Shown piece after piece: positions 1 to 9,749 of a stretch of DNA of 64,000 nucleotides. Both the position numbers and the translations under genes were made by a program. The stretch is from assembly GCF_001620365.2 (NCBI RefSeq), contig NZ_LQMT02000005.1, positions 419,524 through 483,523 of the forward strand, read 5' to 3'. Numbering within the stretch: the first letter of the stretch is position 1; every line of letters begins with the position of its first letter. The notes under the pieces were generated by a model, which was given only the letters and a program-made list of their open reading frames with translations, was not told where the DNA came from and searched no databases. Source of the stretch: Amycolatopsis keratiniphila subsp. keratiniphila. Lineage in GTDB: Bacteria > Actinomycetota > Actinomycetes > Mycobacteriales > Pseudonocardiaceae.

Positions 1-3000
1 TCCGCCGATCGGTATCGGCCGGTCGGCCGCCAGATCGGTGATGGTCACCAGGTGGGTGGTCGCGGTGATGGTGGTCTCCGTGGGGCCGTAGCAGTTGCGC
101 AGGCTCGCGACCCGGGCGGTGACCTGCCGCGCCAGCGCGACGTCGAGGGCTTCACCGCCGGAGAGCACGTGCAGCCCCGGCAGATCGGGAAGTCCGGCGG
201 CGACGAGCATCCGCAAGGTGGTCGGTGTCGGGTTGAACCGGGTCGCGCCGGTCGAGACGAGCCGCCGGACCAGCGCGTGCCCGTCGACGGCAGTGTCCCG
301 GTCGGCGATCGCGCAGTGCGCGCCCGCGGTCAGCGTCGTCCAGATCTCGCCGGTGGCCGTGTCGAACGCGAGCGGTGCGACCGCGAGCCACGTGTCGGAC
401 GGCCGGACGCCGGTGACTTCGCGGAAGGCGTGGACCAGCGCGGCGAGGTTCCGGTGCGTGACCGCGACGCCCTTCGGCCTGCCCGTCGAACCGGAGGTGT
501 ACAGGACGTAGGCGAGGTCGTCCTGGCCCGGCTCCCGCAGCGGGAGGGTGTTCGTGACGGGAGCGTCGAGATCCACGACGGTCAGGTGCGGCAGCGCGGC
601 GCGGGCCGCGTCCAGCGCTTGGCCGCGGGCGGCGACGACGCGGATCCCGGCGTCGGCGGCGAGCGCCGCGATCCGGTCCGCGGGCCGGCCGGGGTCCAGC
701 GGGAGATACGCGCCACCCGCCCGCCATACCGCGAGCAGCCCGGCGGGCAGGTATTCGTCGCGGGGCAGACATACGCCGACCACGTCACCGGTGGCGACAC
801 CCGCGGCGAGCAGACCGCGGGCGCCCTGTGCCGACCAGGTGGCCAGGTCCGCATAGGACAGCCGGCCGGTGGGCGATGACGTCGCCATCGCGCCGTGCCG
901 CTGGGCGAGCACGTCGGTGACCACGGTCCGGGTGGCGGGCAACGGTTTCCCGGTTCCCCAGGCGCGCAGCGCGGCACGTTCAGCGTCGTTCAGGATGTCC
1001 AGTGTGGACAGTTCGGTGCCGGGATCGGCGGTGAGCCGCTCCAGGAGGGTGCCGTACCAGCGGGCCCAGCGTTCGACCGTGCCCCGCTCGAACAGGCCGG
1101 TGCGGAACACGAGCCTGCCCGTGTACCCGTCACCGGTTTCAGCGAGGTCCAGGTTCAGGTCGTAGAGCGCGGTGGCGACCGGTTGCGGCAGCACCGTCAC
1201 GGCCAGGTCGCCGAGGGTCGCGGCCGCCTGCTCGTCGAGGACGTTCATCATCACCTGGCACACCGGGGTGCTCGCCGGATCCCGCTCCGGCGCGAGCCGC
1301 CGCACGACCTCGTCGAAGGGCACGTCGGCGTGCGCGAACGCGTCGAGCACCGCGTCGCGGGTGCTGGCCACGAGGTCGCGGCCCGAGCGGACGTCGGATC
1401 CCAGATCGGCACGGACGGCGACGGTGTCGACGAAGAAGCCGACCATTTCCGCCAGTTCGGCGGTGCGGCGGCCACTGTGCGGCACGGCGACGGCGAGGTC
1501 CCGCACCCCGGCCAGCTGGGCGAGCAGCAGTTGCCACGCCGCGAGCAGGACCGTGAACGGGGTGGTCCCGGCCGCGCTCGCCAGAGCCCGGACCCGTTCC
1601 GTGACGTCCGCGGGCAGCCGGACCGGGACCTCGTCGGCCGTCCGGTCCGCGACGGCGGGGCGGGGCCGGTCGGCGGGCAACCGCAACGCGGGCAGATCCG
1701 CGAGCCGTCGCTCCCACCAGTCGAGCCCGGCCGCGCGGTCCTGCTCGCGTTCCCGTGCGGCGTGGTCGGCGTACTGGACCGAGGGTGGCGGGCCGTCGGG
1801 TTCCGTGCGGTACCAGGTGTCCATTTCGGACAGCAGGATCCGCTGGGAGGTCGCGTCGGTGGCGATGTGGTGGCAGGTGAGGGCCAGCACGTGGTGCTCC
1901 GGTGCGAGCCGGAACAGGACCACGCGCAGCGGCGGAGCGGCGTCCAGGGCGAACGGCCGCCGGATCTCCGCCGTCACCGCCGCGGCCAGGTCGGGTTCAC
2001 GGACGTCCACTGTGGACATCGGAACGGCGTCGACCGGACCGAGGAGTGCGACCGGCTCCCCGTCGATCTCGGTGAACCGGCTGCGCAGCACGTGATGACG
2101 CGCCGCGAGCGTGCGGACCGCACGGAACAGCCGCGGCCCGTCCACTTCGCCCAGGATCCGCAGCACGGTGGGGGAGTTGTAGGCGGCGCTGTCCGGGTCG
2201 AGCTTCGCCGCGAACCACAGCATGCGTTGCGACGGCGACAGCGGAGCGGGTGCGGCCGGATCTTCGCGGGCGACGAGCGGGCGGCCGGCTTCCTCGTCGA
2301 TCTGTGCGGTGAAGTCGGCGAGCACCGGGTGGTCGAACAACGTGCGGACGGTGATCCGGCGTCCCAGCCCGGCGTGCAGGAGACCGACCACCCGGGTCGC
2401 CGCCAGCGACCGGCCGCCGAGGGCGAAGAAGTCGCTGTCCGGGCCGATTTCCCCGTCGAATTCGAGGCATTCCCGCCACACCCGCGCGACCGCCGCCTCG
2501 GCCTCCGACAGCGGCGCGACCGTGGCCGGACGGGCTACGGACACCGGCGGTAGCGCGCGCCGGTCGAGCTTTCCGTTGGGCAGCAAGGGGAGTGCGTCCA
2601 AGGTGCACCACGAACTCGGCACCATGTAGGCGGGCAGCAGCCACCGCAGCCGTCGCTCGACGGCCGCCGCGTCGACGGTCGCAGGAGTGAGGTAGCCGAT
2701 CACGTGCGCGTCCACGCCGTCCGCGGCCACCGTCACGGCCGCGTCGTCCACATCGGACAGTCCACGCAGGACGGACTCGATCTCGCCCGGCTCGAACCGG
2801 TTGCCGCGCACCTTCACCTGGTCGTCGGCGCGGCCGAGGAACTCCAGTGTCGCGTCGGGGCGCCACCGGACCAGGTCGCCGGTGCGGTAACAGCGTTCGC
2901 CCGGCCGCACCGGGTCGGCGACGAACGCGGACCTGGTCAGCTCGGGCCGCGCCCGATAGCCGCTCGCCACGCCGGTGCCACCGATCCACAGCTCACCGAT

Positions 3001-6000
3001 CGCACCGGGCGGCGCGAGCCTGCCCGCCTCGTCCATCACGTACAGCCGGGCGCCCGGCGTCGGCGAACCGATCGGGACCCGGTCGCGGTCGTGCTCGGTG
3101 ACCCGGTGCGCGGTCGCCGCGACCGTGGTCTCCGTCGGGCCGTAGCCGTTCCACAGCTCGCCGACCAGCGGCCTGGCCCGCTCAGCGAGATCCGGGTCGA
3201 GCACCTCGCCGCCGAGCAGCAGCCGCAGCGCGGGGTCGCCGGTCCAGCCCGCGGCGAGCAGCATCCGCAGGCTCGTGGGGGTCAGATCGACGACCGTGAC
3301 ACCGCTCTCGGTGATCCTTCGCGCGAGTTCGTGGCCGTCGACGGCGGTGTCGCGGTCGGCGACGACACAGCGCGCGCCGGTGGTGAGCGGCCACCACAGT
3401 TCCTCGGCGGACACGTCGAAGGCGAGTGGCGCGACCGCGAGCATCGCGTCGTCCCGCGTCATACCCGGGAGGAGCCCCCGGGAACGGATGAACGCGTGCA
3501 GGTTCGCGTGGCTGATCTCGACGCCCTTGGGCCGCCCGGTCGATCCCGAGGTGTACAGCACGTAGGCGAGCGCGTCGCCGTCCGGCAGCACCGGTTCGAA
3601 GGGGGCCCCGTCGGCCCGGTCGGCACTGACCACGTGCAAGCCCGGCACGGCGTCGGCGACCTCCGCCGCCATCGGCTCGGCGCCGCCACGGGTGAGCACG
3701 ACACGCAGTCCCGCCTCGTCGGCGAGCTGGGCCAGCCTGGCGACGGGTTGCCCGGTGTCGAGCGGCAGATACCCCGCACCCGCCCGCCACACGGCGAGCA
3801 GCGCGGCGGGCAGGAACTCGTCGCGCGGCAGGCACACCCCGACCGTGTCACCCGCCGTCACCCCGGACGTGGCGAGCACGCGCGCGATCCGGTCCGCGTG
3901 CCCCACCAGTTCCGCGTACGTCAGCTGCCCGCCCTCCGCCGACACCGCCACCGCGTCCGGTGTCCGCGACGCGGCGCGCCACACCGCGTCCGGCACGCCA
4001 CTCACGTCGTCGGCGAGCAATGCGGGGCCGGTGCCCCACCTCGTCAGCTCGGCGAGTTCGCCGTCCGAGGCCACTGTCAGCTCGGAGAGCGCGGTGTCCG
4101 GTGTGGACACCGCTATGTGCAGAAAACGCAGCAGGGAACGGGAGAACCAGCGGGCGCGGTCGGGCGCGAGCCACGACGGGTCGTGCTCGACGATCAGCTC
4201 GGTGCCGTCGGCATGGGTGTTCACGAACACCGTCAGCGGGTTGTGGCTGCCACCGGTCGGCAGCTCGCCGAGCAGGTCGAGCCGCGTGTCCGGACCGTGG
4301 ACCGACAGCGGGAGACCGTCCGGCTGCACCGCGATCGACACGGGTGTGAGTGGTACCCCGGCAGGCCGGTCGCCGCCCCACAGCCCGGCGAGTTCACCGC
4401 TGGGCAGCCCACGATGGTCGATGGCGCGCGCCGCCGTGGTCATGGCCGTGCGCAGCAGATCGCGGAACGACGTGCCCGGGTCGAGCCGCAACCGCACCGG
4501 CAGGACGTCGACCAGCGGCCCGACGGTGTGTTCGAGCTCGGGCCGGTCCCGGTGCGCGGCCGCCATCCCCAGCAGCACGTCCTGGCCCCGCACCAGTTCG
4601 CCGACCAGCAGTCCCAGTGCCGACAGGTACACCGCGAACGGCGTTACCCCGGTCGATTCGGCCAGTGCCCGCAACGCCGTTCCCAGCGACTCGGGCAACG
4701 GCGTGCTGATCCGTTCCCCGTCGAAGCGCCGCCGGCCGTGTGCGGTGCGGTCGAACAGGGCGTCCGGCGGGGTCGCGCCCGCCAGCTGTTCCGACCAGTA
4801 TGCCGCCAGCCGGTCCCGTTCACCGGGCACCTGCGCGAGCGCGCGTTCCCGCGATGCCACCGCGCCTACCTGCGCGAAGGAAGCCGTGGGTGCGCCGGCG
4901 AGCTCCGCCATGAGCACGCCGATGGACGCACCGTCGGTGGCGATGTGGTCGGACACGACGACCAGATCGGCCACGTCGTCGGCGAGGCGGAGCAGCGTGA
5001 GCCGCAGGAGTGGCGTGTCGACGGTGAGGTCGAAAGCGTGCCGGGCGGCGGCCGCGGACAGTTCCCCGGCCCGGCGGTCCGCGTCGGCAAGTCCGCGCAG
5101 GTCGTGTACGTCCATGGGAACCCGCACGGGCGGGCCCACCACCATGACCGGTTCGCCGTCGTGGTCGCCGATCGTGCCGCGCAGCACCTCGTGCCGTGCG
5201 ACGATCCCGTCCGCGGCGGCCTGCAGCGCGGGCACCGAAACCCGGCCGCGCAGCCGAAGCCGCCAGGCGACGGTCGTCGCGGTGCCGGTCGAGCCGAGCT
5301 GGGCGAGCGTCCACAGATCCCGCTGCGTGCCGGTCAAGGGAAAAGTCTCTGGGTTCTCCTCCAGCGGCAAGGAAGGCGCCGCGGCCGGGGCGTCCGCGAG
5401 CCGCCGCGCGACCGCCGCCACCGTGCCGTCGGAGAGGAATTCGGCCAGCGTCACCACCCGGCCGGTGTCTTCCCGCAGTCGCGCGACCGCGCGCGCCGCG
5501 GCCAGTGAATGCCCGCCCGACTCGGAAAACCGGTCGTGCGCACCGATCCCCGGCAGCCCGAACGCGTCCGCGACCGCCTCGGCGACCAGCCGCTCCGCCT
5601 CGGTGCCCGGCGCGACGTACTCGGTGTCCTCTCGGTCGAACACCCACGCCGCCAGCGCGGTCCGGTCCGCCTTCCCGGTGGTGCCGAGCGGGATCGCGTC
5701 GAGTACGGCGATCCGTGACGGCACCAGATGCGCGGGAAGCCGCGATCGCAGCCACCGCAACAGTTCCGGCTCGGACACCGGGTCACCGGCCGGTTCGGCG
5801 AACCCGACGAGCCTGCGTTCCCCGTGTTCGTCGGCTGGCGCGAGCACCACCGCGTTGCCGACGGCCGGGTGGGCGAGGAGCGCCGCCTGGACCTGTCCCG
5901 GTTCGATGCGGAAACCCCGCACCTTCACCTGATCGTCGGCGCGGCCGACGAAGTGGTGCACGCCCTCGCGGCATCGCACCAGGTCACCGGTGCGGTAGTG

Positions 6001-7083
6001 CCGGACACCGCCGGAGTCGACCACGAACTTCTCGGCGGTCAGCTCCGGCTGCCCCAGATATCCCCGGGTCACGAGCGTCCCGCTGACCCACAGCTCCCCG
6101 ACCTCGTCGTCGCCGAGCACGCGACCGTCGGCGTCCCGCACCGAGAACGTGGCGCCGGGCAGCGGGGTGCCGATCGGCGGGTCGTCCGGTTCGTCCCGGC
6201 CGACCTCGTGGCACGAGCAGTTCACCGTCGCCTCGGTCGGGCCGTAGCAGTTCACGATCCGCCGCAGACCCTCGTTGGCGTAGAGGCGGTCGACGAGCGA
6301 CCGGTGCAGTGCCTCGCCCGCGATCGCGACGGTCCGCACCGAACGCGGCAGCGGGGTGCGCGCCAGCACCGCCAGTACGGACGGCACACCCTGCACGAAC
6401 GTCACCTCGTCCCGCGCGGCCAGCCCGGGCAGCGCGAGCAGGTTCTCGGCGAGCACCAGGCTCCCGCCGGTCACCAGGGGCGGGAAGATCTCGGCGACGG
6501 ACGCGTCGAAGCACACCGACGCGGCGCCGAGCACGCCCCGCAGCTCGTCGTCGGTGTAGGTCGCCGCCGCCCACGCCAGCAACGCGAGCACGTTGCGATG
6601 CTCGACCTGGACACCTTTCGGCCTGCCGGTGGAGCCGGACGTGTAGATCACGTACGCGAGATCCGTGCCGGAACCCGGGACGGCGGGGGCGGTCGTGGGC
6701 GCGGAAGCGATGTCCTCGACGGCCAGCACCGGCACGTCGGCGCCCGCGAGCGCGGCCGGATCCGGTTCGTCCGCCACCACCAGCGACAGCCCGGAGTCCG
6801 CGACGACCGACGCGCCGTGCGCCGGGGGAGCGGCCGGGTCCAGCGGGACGTACGCGCAGCCCGCCTTCAGGATCCCCAGCAGGGTGGGTACCAGCCACCG
6901 GCCGCGGCGCAGGCAGACGCCGACGAGGTCACCGCGGGCCACCCCACGACGGAGCAGTGTGTGCGCGACGGTGTTCGCGATCTCGTCCAGCCGGGCGTAG
7001 CTCAGCCGCTCGTCACCCGCGACGAGCGCACAGCGGTGGGGTGTCCTTTTCGCCTGCTCCTCGAACGCCTCGTGTACCCGCAA
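1..7083 (-). CDS. Non-ribosomal peptide synthetase, A-PCP-C-A-PCP-C-A, truncated by the left window edge
   Basis: The reading frame is open from about 7310 down to base 1 with no stop. Domains from the N-terminus: A1 (core YTSGSTGRPKG near 6650-6620, NCYGPTE near 6255), PCP1 (GGHSLAA near 5515), C1 (motif DHIATDG near 4931-4952), A2 (YTSGSTGRPKG near 3555, NGYGPTE near 3150), PCP2 (LGGRSLAATR near 2410), C2 (motif HHIATDA near 1853-1873) and A3 up to just past NCYGPTE. It lacks an N-terminal C domain, so it may be an initiating subunit. Read against GrsA, the pocket residues are roughly D-A-A-Q-A-A-C-V-N, D-V-E-D-L-G-G-V-A and D-T-G-N-L-G-C-I-T; I assign no substrates. The start is uncertain. 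There is no in-frame ATG. TTG at 7083 has GAGGGG 9 nt upstream and begins right before the usual RVHEAFEEQ start of an A domain. TTG 7191 and GTG 7281 are alternatives, and the latter would overlap the upstream regulator. No MbtH gene is visible. Confidence 0.9.
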   Translation of the reverse strand, partial: MRVHEAFEEQAKRTPHRCALVAGDERLSYARLDEIANTVAHTLLRRGVARGDLVGVCLRRGRWLVPTLLGILKAGCAYVPLDPAAPPAHGASVVADSGLSLVVADEPDPAALAGADVPVLAVEDIASAPTTAPAVPGSGTDLAYVIYTSGSTGRPKGVQVEHRNVLALLAWAAATYTDDELRGVLGAASVCFDASVAEIFPPLVTGGSLVLAENLLALPGLAARDEVTFVQGVPSVLAVLARTPLPRSVRTVAIAGEALHRSLVDRLYANEGLRRIVNCYGPTEATVNCSCHEVGRDEPDDPPIGTPLPGATFSVRDADGRVLGDDEVGELWVSGTLVTRGYLGQPELTAEKFVVDSGGVRHYRTGDLVRCREGVHHFVGRADDQVKVRGFRIEPGQVQAALLAHPAVGNAVVLAPADEHGERRLVGFAEPAGDPVSEPELLRWLRSRLPAHLVPSRIAVLDAIPLGTTGKADRTALAAWVFDREDTEYVAPGTEAERLVAEAVADAFGLPGIGAHDRFSESGGHSLAAARAVARLREDTGRVVTLAEFLSDGTVAAVARRLADAPAAAPSLPLEENPETFPLTGTQRDLWTLAQLGSTGTATTVAWRLRLRGRVSVPALQAAADGIVARHEVLRGTIGDHDGEPVMVVGPPVRVPMDVHDLRGLADADRRAGELSAAAARHAFDLTVDTPLLRLTLLRLADDVADLVVVSDHIATDGASIGVLMAELAGAPTASFAQVGAVASRERALAQVPGERDRLAAYWSEQLAGATPPDALFDRTAHGRRRFDGERISTPLPESLGTALRALAESTGVTPFAVYLSALGLLVGELVRGQDVLLGMAAAHRDRPELEHTVGPLVDVLPVRLRLDPGTSFRDLLRTAMTTAARAIDHRGLPSGELAGLWGGDRPAGVPLTPVSIAVQPDGLPLSVHGPDTRLDLLGELPTGGSHNPLTVFVNTHADGTELIVEHDPSWLAPDRARWFSRSLLRFLHIAVSTPDTALSELTVASDGELAELTRWGTGPALLADDVSGVPDAVWRAASRTPDAVAVSAEGGQLTYAELVGHADRIARVLATSGVTAGDTVGVCLPRDEFLPAALLAVWRAGAGYLPLDTGQPVARLAQLADEAGLRVVLTRGGAEPMAAEVADAVPGLHVVSADRADGAPFEPVLPDGDALAYVLYTSGSTGRPKGVEISHANLHAFIRSRGLLPGMTRDDAMLAVAPLAFDVSAEELWWPLTTGARCVVADRDTAVDGHELARRITESGVTVVDLTPTSLRMLLAAGWTGDPALRLLLGGEVLDPDLAERARPLVGELWNGYGPTETTVAATAHRVTEHDRDRVPIGSPTPGARLYVMDEAGRLAPPGAIGELWIGGTGVASGYRARPELTRSAFVADPVRPGERCYRTGDLVRWRPDATLEFLGRADDQVKVRGNRFEPGEIESVLRGLSDVDDAAVTVAADGVDAHVIGYLTPATVDAAAVERRLRWLLPAYMVPSSWCTLDALPLLPNGKLDRRALPPVSVARPATVAPLSEAEAAVARVWRECLEFDGEIGPDSDFFALGGRSLAATRVVGLLHAGLGRRITVRTLFDHPVLADFTAQIDEEAGRPLVAREDPAAPAPLSPSQRMLWFAAKLDPDSAAYNSPTVLRILGEVDGPRLFRAVRTLAARHHVLRSRFTEIDGEPVALLGPVDAVPMSTVDVREPDLAAAVTAEIRRPFALDAAPPLRVVLFRLAPEHHVLALTCHHIATDATSQRILLSEMDTWYRTEPDGPPPSVQYADHAAREREQDRAAGLDWWERRLADLPALRLPADRPRPAVADRTADEVPVRLPADVTERVRALASAAGTTPFTVLLAAWQLLLAQLAGVRDLAVAVPHSGRRTAELAEMVGFFVDTVAVRADLGSDVRSGRDLVASTRDAVLDAFAHADVPFDEVVRRLAPERDPASTPVCQVMMNVLDEQAAATLGDLAVTVLPQPVATALYDLNLDLAETGDGYTGRLVFRTGLFERGTVERWARWYGTLLERLTADPGTELSTLDILNDAERAALRAWGTGKPLPATRTVVTDVLAQRHGAMATSSPTGRLSYADLATWSAQGARGLLAAGVATGDVVGVCLPRDEYLPAGLLAVWRAGGAYLPLDPGRPADRIAALAADAGIRVVAARGQALDAARAALPHLTVVDLDAPVTNTLPLREPGQDDLAYVLYTSGSTGRPKGVAVTHRNLAALVHAFREVTGVRPSDTWLAVAPLAFDTATGEIWTTLTAGAHCAIADRDTAVDGHALVRRLVSTGATRFNPTPTTLRMLVAAGLPDLPGLHVLSGGEALDVALARQVTARVASLRNCYGPTETTITATTHLVTITDLAADRPIPIGG

Positions 7084-7198
7084 CCGCTGAATCCCCTCGT
7101 GACCCGGCCGGAGTTCGCCGACCTCGGCAGATTGAACTTCCGGGACGGCGTCCGGACCAGGAAACCCGACCGGAAACTGCGCGGACGGCAAGTTCCGG

Positions 7199-9646
7199 TC
7201 ACGAAGGAACCATCGCGATGCCCATCGCCTCGTAGAGCGACTGCGCGCGTTCGCGGTACGGCCTGGCCTTGTCCGGAGCACCGACCTCGTCGTGGGCCGC
7301 GGCGATCCCGGTCAGCGCGCGGGCCTCCTCGTGCGGTTCGGAGGTGAGCCGCGCGAGCCCGGCGGCGCGCGTGTAGTGCGCGAGCGCGGCCTGCCGGTCG
7401 CCGCACGCCAGCGCGCTGTCCGCGAGCCCGTTGTGCACGAGGGTCTCCAACGGCTGGATGCCCGTCGCCACCGCGATCTCGAGCGCGGCCTCCTGGTGCA
7501 GGCGCGCCGTGGCCGCGTCGCCCTGCCGGAGGTGTACCAGCCCGAGATAGGCGAGTGCGTACCCTTCGGCCTCCCGGTGACCCTCGGCCCGGCTGACCGT
7601 CAGCGACCGGTCGAGGTGATCGCGGGCTTCCGTCCACCGGCCCAGCGCGCGGTACACGTCCCCGAGGTTGTGCAGCGCGATCGCCTCGCTCAGCCGGTCG
7701 CCGATGCTTTGGGCGTTGGTCAGGCACTGCCGGTAGCAGTCGAGCGCGGAGCCGAGGTCCCCGCGGCGTTCGTGGACGAAGCCGAGGTTGGACAGCGCGC
7801 GCCCCTCGTTGAGGCGGTCGCCGGTCTCCCGGGAAACCGCGACCGCCCTGCTCAAGTGGTCCGCCGCGTCGGTGTAGCGGCCCAGTTGCCCGTACACGGT
7901 GCCGAGGATGTTCAGCGCGCGGCCGGTGACGACCGGACTCCCGTCGACGTCGAGGCAGCGGGTCAGATGCGTCACCGCCTCGTCGAAATGGCCGAGCCTG
8001 GCGCAGATCGAGGCCAGGTCGACGAGTGCCTGCTGGATACCGATGGCGTCACCGGCTCGTTGCGCTTCGGCGAGCGCGAGACGGTGCAGTGTGCGTAACG
8101 CGCCGTAGTGACCGTGCACCCGCAGCACCTGCCACAGCACGGTCGAGAGGTCGCGGGCGTAGGTGTCGCCGTCGGCCGACGACTGCTCCGCGATGGCGAT
8201 CAAGGTGGGCAGCTCCGCCGCCAGCCAGGTCGCCGCGTCTTCGGCGCCGGTGAAGTGGACGTTCTCGGCGATCGGGGTCAGCAATGGTCTTCGGTTGGGA
8301 TCGCCCGCCCCCATCGACGCGGCCGCGTCGGCCGCCCAGGCCACATAGTGCTCGGCGAGGCGCCGCCGGGCCGCCGATCGCCGCTGGGCCGGTTCCTCCT
8401 CGGCGCGGCCCCGCGCGTAGTCGCGCACCAGGTCGTGGAATTCGAACCGGCCGTCCGTGCGGTGCGCGAGCAGCAGGTGGCTGTCGATGAGCGCGTCGAG
8501 GAGCCTGCCGGTCTCCGGCGGATCCGTGCCCAGCAGTGCCGCCGCGGCGGCGATGTCCCAGTGCGGGCCGGGGTGGAGCCCGAGCAGGCGCAGGCCCGAG
8601 GCGACGTCGCCGGGCAGCGCGTCGTAGGACCAGGACAGCACGGAGGGCAGGGAGGTGGTCTTCTCTTCGGTGGTCAGTGCGGCGAGCCGGTCCCCGGCCG
8701 ACCGCATCGAGGACGCCACATTCGCCAGGTTCCGGTGATGCGCGAGCCGTTCGCCGACGATGCGCAGGGCGAGCGGCAGACCGCCGCATCCGGACACCAT
8801 GTCGGCGAGCGCGGTGCGGTCGGCGAATCTTCGTCCGTTGCCCGCCAACCGGTCGAGCAAGGAGAACGACTCCTGTTCGGTCAGCAGCGGCACCGGCACC
8901 CGGTGCGCGTCGGCGCTGATCGTCAGCCCGTGCAGGGCCGCGCGGCTCGTCACCACCACCGCGCAACCCGCGTGGCCGGGCAGCAGCGGCCGGACCTGGT
9001 CCGCCGAGCGGGCGTTGTCCAGCACGATGAGCACCGAACGGCCGGCCAGCACACTGCGCAGCGACGCGGCCCGGTCGTCGAGATCGGCGGGCACGTCCGC
9101 CACCGGCACGCCGAGTGCCCGCAGGAACGACCGCAGCACCTCGCCCGGATCGGCGGGCGCCCCCGGCCCGTACCCACGCAGGTTCGCGAACAACTGCCCG
9201 TCGGGGAACTCCTGCTTGACCCGCTGCGCCCACTGCACGGCCAACGAGGTCTTGCCGACCCCGGCCATGCCTTCCAGCACCGCCACGACGACACCCGCGC
9301 CCGCCCTCTCGCCGCGGATGGCGTCGAGCGCGTCGATCTCCCGTTGCCGCCCGATGAACGACGTGATCCCCGAAGGCAGTTGCGCGGGCGCGGAAACGAC
9401 GGGCGTTCTCGCAGGCGACACCGCGTCCGGGCAGTAGTGCCGCACGAACCGGCTCGCCTGCTCGCCCTGGAGACCCAGCCCCAGCGCCAGCGCCTCCACC
9501 GAATGGCGCCGCGGCCGGGCGACCCGGCCGCGCTCGATGTTGCTGATGCTCCGCACCGTCAACCCGGTGCGCTCCGCCAGCTCCTCTTGCGTGAGCCCGG
9601 CGTCCCGTCGTGACTCACCCAGCAGTGAACTCGCCCCACGGTCCAT
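7199..9646 (-). CDS. HTH / NB-ARC ATPase / TPR transcriptional regulator
   Basis: An 815-residue regulator. An XRE-type HTH lies at about residues 8-65 (TQEELAERTGLTVRSISNIE). An NB-ARC-type STAND ATPase follows with Walker A GMAGVGKTSLA and Walker B SVLIVLDNA. The C-terminal third is tetratricopeptide repeats (repeated units of the type GRALNILGTVYGQLGRYTDA). There is no OmpR-type DNA-binding or BTAD domain, so it is not a SARP proper, though the architecture is AfsR-like. I chose the ATG at 9646 because the domain begins right behind it and the 102 residues upstream are low-complexity translation of non-coding DNA. It lies directly upstream of the NRPS on the same strand, so it is a good candidate for that gene's pathway-specific activator. 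A 10-bp direct repeat sits 55-75 bp upstream of its start (9701-9720). Confidence 0.93.
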   Translation of the reverse strand: MDRGASSLLGESRRDAGLTQEELAERTGLTVRSISNIERGRVARPRRHSVEALALGLGLQGEQASRFVRHYCPDAVSPARTPVVSAPAQLPSGITSFIGRQREIDALDAIRGERAGAGVVVAVLEGMAGVGKTSLAVQWAQRVKQEFPDGQLFANLRGYGPGAPADPGEVLRSFLRALGVPVADVPADLDDRAASLRSVLAGRSVLIVLDNARSADQVRPLLPGHAGCAVVVTSRAALHGLTISADAHRVPVPLLTEQESFSLLDRLAGNGRRFADRTALADMVSGCGGLPLALRIVGERLAHHRNLANVASSMRSAGDRLAALTTEEKTTSLPSVLSWSYDALPGDVASGLRLLGLHPGPHWDIAAAAALLGTDPPETGRLLDALIDSHLLLAHRTDGRFEFHDLVRDYARGRAEEEPAQRRSAARRRLAEHYVAWAADAAASMGAGDPNRRPLLTPIAENVHFTGAEDAATWLAAELPTLIAIAEQSSADGDTYARDLSTVLWQVLRVHGHYGALRTLHRLALAEAQRAGDAIGIQQALVDLASICARLGHFDEAVTHLTRCLDVDGSPVVTGRALNILGTVYGQLGRYTDAADHLSRAVAVSRETGDRLNEGRALSNLGFVHERRGDLGSALDCYRQCLTNAQSIGDRLSEAIALHNLGDVYRALGRWTEARDHLDRSLTVSRAEGHREAEGYALAYLGLVHLRQGDAATARLHQEAALEIAVATGIQPLETLVHNGLADSALACGDRQAALAHYTRAAGLARLTSEPHEEARALTGIAAAHDEVGAPDKARPYRERAQSLYEAMGIAMVPS

Positions 9647-9700
9647 TTCGCGGATGTTAGAGCGGGTGTGACTCCGAAAAACGGTGCTTCGGCCACGACT

Positions 9701-9720
9701 TTGATCGAAATTGGTCGAAA
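9701..9720. promoter_or_regulatory. Tandem 10-bp direct repeat, possible operator
   Basis: TTGATCGAAA is followed immediately by TTGGTCGAAA (8 of 10 identical), an exact 10-bp period. It lies between the HTH/NB-ARC regulator (start 9646) and the stop of the stand-alone HTH gene (9750). Position and helical period suit an operator for either HTH protein. This is inference only. Confidence 0.35.
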
Positions 9721-9749
9721 ACGGGCCATCGCCGCTCTCGACGGACGCT

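Noticed and set aside
52..5508. Long plus-strand frames (52-879, 895-2553, 2704-5508) over the NRPS
   Set aside because: They are shadows of the minus-strand NRPS, which shows all A, C and PCP motifs in one continuous frame.
7199..9646. SARP (BTAD) regulator
   Set aside because: The N-terminus is an XRE HTH, not an OmpR-like winged helix, and no BTAD region precedes the ATPase.
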